64,000 nucleotides of DNA, from contig NZ_JANTPT010000001.1 in NCBI RefSeq assembly GCF_024753565.1, positions 1,815,336-1,879,335 on the forward strand. Direction: 5' to 3'. This DNA comes from Mechercharimyces sp. CAU 1602 (GTDB lineage: Bacteria; Bacillota; Bacilli; Thermoactinomycetales; JANTPT01). Position numbers and translations under genes: made by a program. This document shows positions 63,369 through 64,000 of this stretch, one piece after another; positions within the stretch are counted from its first letter, which is position 1, and each line of letters opens with the position of its first letter. The notes beneath the pieces were generated by a model. The model was not told the origin of the DNA. It made no database searches and saw only the letters and a list, made by a program, of their open reading frames with translations.

Positions 63369-63639
63369 AAAAAAACCTCGCCCCTATAGGGACGAAGCTT
63401 CGCTTCGCGGTACCACCCTACTTGGTGAATGAAGTACATTCACCCGCTCTTCGGTTTCCACCTTACTACTAACAACATGTAATTCACTCGACGCACAGCC
63501 TGGATTCACACCACCCATCCAGTCTCTTTTTGCTGCCTACACGCCTGCTACTCTATGTTGTCTAGTGGATTATTATCATAAACGCACCAAATTGTTTTTG
63601 TCGCTTAAACGCTTGTGTGCGTGTTCGCTTTTAAGTGAT
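63369..63639 (-). ncRNA. T-box leader with UAC (Tyr) specifier upstream of phhA
   Basis: Minus-strand leader of about 270 nt. The T-box AGGGTGGTACCGCG lies at 63419-63406. Stem I base pairs ACAACAT with ATGTTGT; the specifier loop reads GAA-U-UAC-A (UAC at 63481-63479), which matches the layout GAA-N-specifier-A known from glyQS. The distal loop GGGTGGTGTGA and an AAGAGA bulge fit the apical T-loop region. The terminator (9-bp stem 63376-63384 with 63389-63397, then seven U) is next to the antiterminator. Expression should rise when tRNA-Tyr is uncharged. Confidence 0.88.
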
Positions 63640-63645
63640 AAAGTA

Positions 63646-63675
63646 ACTATACTTCACTATAACACCATCTGTCAA
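63646..63675 (-). promoter_or_regulatory. Sigma-A promoter of the T-box/phhA transcript
   Basis: TTGACA (63675-63670), 18-base spacer, TATAGT (63651-63646). Transcription start predicted near 63639, just before the leader. It lies 18 bases after the stop of the rraA-like gene. Confidence 0.8.
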
Positions 63676-63692
63676 TCCCTCTTTTCTATAAC

Positions 63693-64000
63693 TCACTTCA
63701 ATTCCCGTTTCGCTACAATCATCCCATCCTGATCAGCATATACATAATGTCCAGGATGCCAAGTAATACCAGCGAATGAGAGTGGAACCCCATCCTCCCC
63801 TTTGCCTGTTTTTTTACTTTTGAGCGGAGAGGTTCCTAGCGCCAAAATTCCGAGGTCCATTTGCGCCAGTTGTGCTGAATCTCGTACACACCCATGAATA
63901 ATAATTCCCGCCAACCCACTTTGAAGTGCCAAATCAGCTACTCGATCCCCGAGTAGAGCACACCGCTTGGAGGCACCACCATCTACAACAAGAACCGTAT
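63693..64000 (-). CDS. rraA: RraA family protein, 5' part beyond the window edge
   Basis: Partial: 102 residues to the stop at 63693; the frame stays open to the window's right edge. Conserved VLVVDGGASKRCALLGD, IIIHGCVRD and DLGILALGTSPLKS, and the ending YADQDGMIV. These are the hallmarks of the RraA/HMG-aldolase fold (demethylmenaquinone methyltransferase-like). It is either a 4-hydroxy-4-methyl-2-oxoglutarate aldolase or an RraA-like fold protein of unknown use in Bacilli. Cut at the N-terminus by the window. Confidence 0.85.
   Translation of the reverse strand, partial: TVLVVDGGASKRCALLGDRVADLALQSGLAGIIIHGCVRDSAQLAQMDLGILALGTSPLKSKKTGKGEDGVPLSFAGITWHPGHYVYADQDGMIVAKRELK

Noticed and set aside
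1-64000. CRISPR, tRNA, rRNA, prophage, transposon or IS elements
   Set aside because: No repeat/spacer array, cloverleaf-like sequence, transposase, integrase or direct-repeat-bounded element was recognised.

Overview
The window is a contiguous, gene-dense stretch of a low-to-moderate G+C Gram-positive chromosome (Firmicutes, Bacillales-like). Evidence: strong AGGAGG-type ribosome binding sites, frequent TTG and GTG starts, U-tailed terminators, a T-box leader, wall teichoic acid genes (tarI, tarJ, a TagF/TarL-like polymerase), a spore-cortex type deacetylase (pdaA-like), and many genes named in Bacillus subtilis (lipA, yutC, yutD, yutE, lytH/yunA, yunC, yunD, yunE, yunF, yfkAB, yneK-like, ypbQ). 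A relative of Thermoactinomycetaceae is possible, but that is inference. I see no transposase, integrase, CRISPR array, rRNA or tRNA.

Layout. 0-8.4 kb: metallo-beta-lactamase fold hydrolase, methyltransferase, DUF86/YutE, acyltransferase, a MerR-type HTH protein, two small cytosolic proteins, yutD, a YutC-type lipoprotein, lipA and the M23 peptidase lytH/yunA. 8.4-17.2 kb: a sodium symporter with its 38-residue MetS-type small subunit, then a seven-gene leftward operon for a peptide ABC transporter (D, F, A, B, C order) ending in a metallo-hydrolase and a glutaredoxin. 17.5-26.6 kb: a tandem, degenerate ThyX-like protein; a methyltransferase plus type III polyketide synthase pair (bpsB/bpsA-like); a lone cobyrinate diamide synthase; an acyl-CoA ligase; a GMC oxidoreductase with a gluconate-dehydrogenase subunit 3-like partner. 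26.8-33.4 kb: mostly single leftward housekeeping or accessory genes (acetyltransferases, lipoprotein, IMPase-like, DUF523/DUF1722, TIGR01777, a FosB/FosX-like VOC protein, DUF3891). 33.5-37.6 kb: a tightly coupled ABC exporter operon with a 761-residue membrane protein. 37.9-51.1 kb: AI-2E family protein, yfkAB, fumC, pdaA-like, DUF2621, tarI-tarJ facing a TagF-like gene, a CPA1 antiporter and a class A PBP whose transpeptidase motifs are lost. 51.4-56.4 kb: yunC, uppP, a DUF6154-like gene, yunD, yunE, yunF. 56.4-64 kb: sulfotransferase, an AurF-like diiron oxygenase + YggS + glutamine amidotransferase cluster, histidine phosphatase, a double GNAT, phenylalanine hydroxylase under a tyrosine T-box, and a partial rraA.

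The most interesting points are the PBP with a dismantled transpeptidase site, the ThyX-like tandem protein whose signature motif is split between its halves, the UAC (Tyr) T-box in front of phenylalanine hydroxylase, the AurF/YggS/amidotransferase cluster, and a probable eroded gene in the 57.1-57.5 kb gap. The yut/yun genes, which from memory are adjacent in B. subtilis, here lie about 43 kb apart on either side of unrelated genes.
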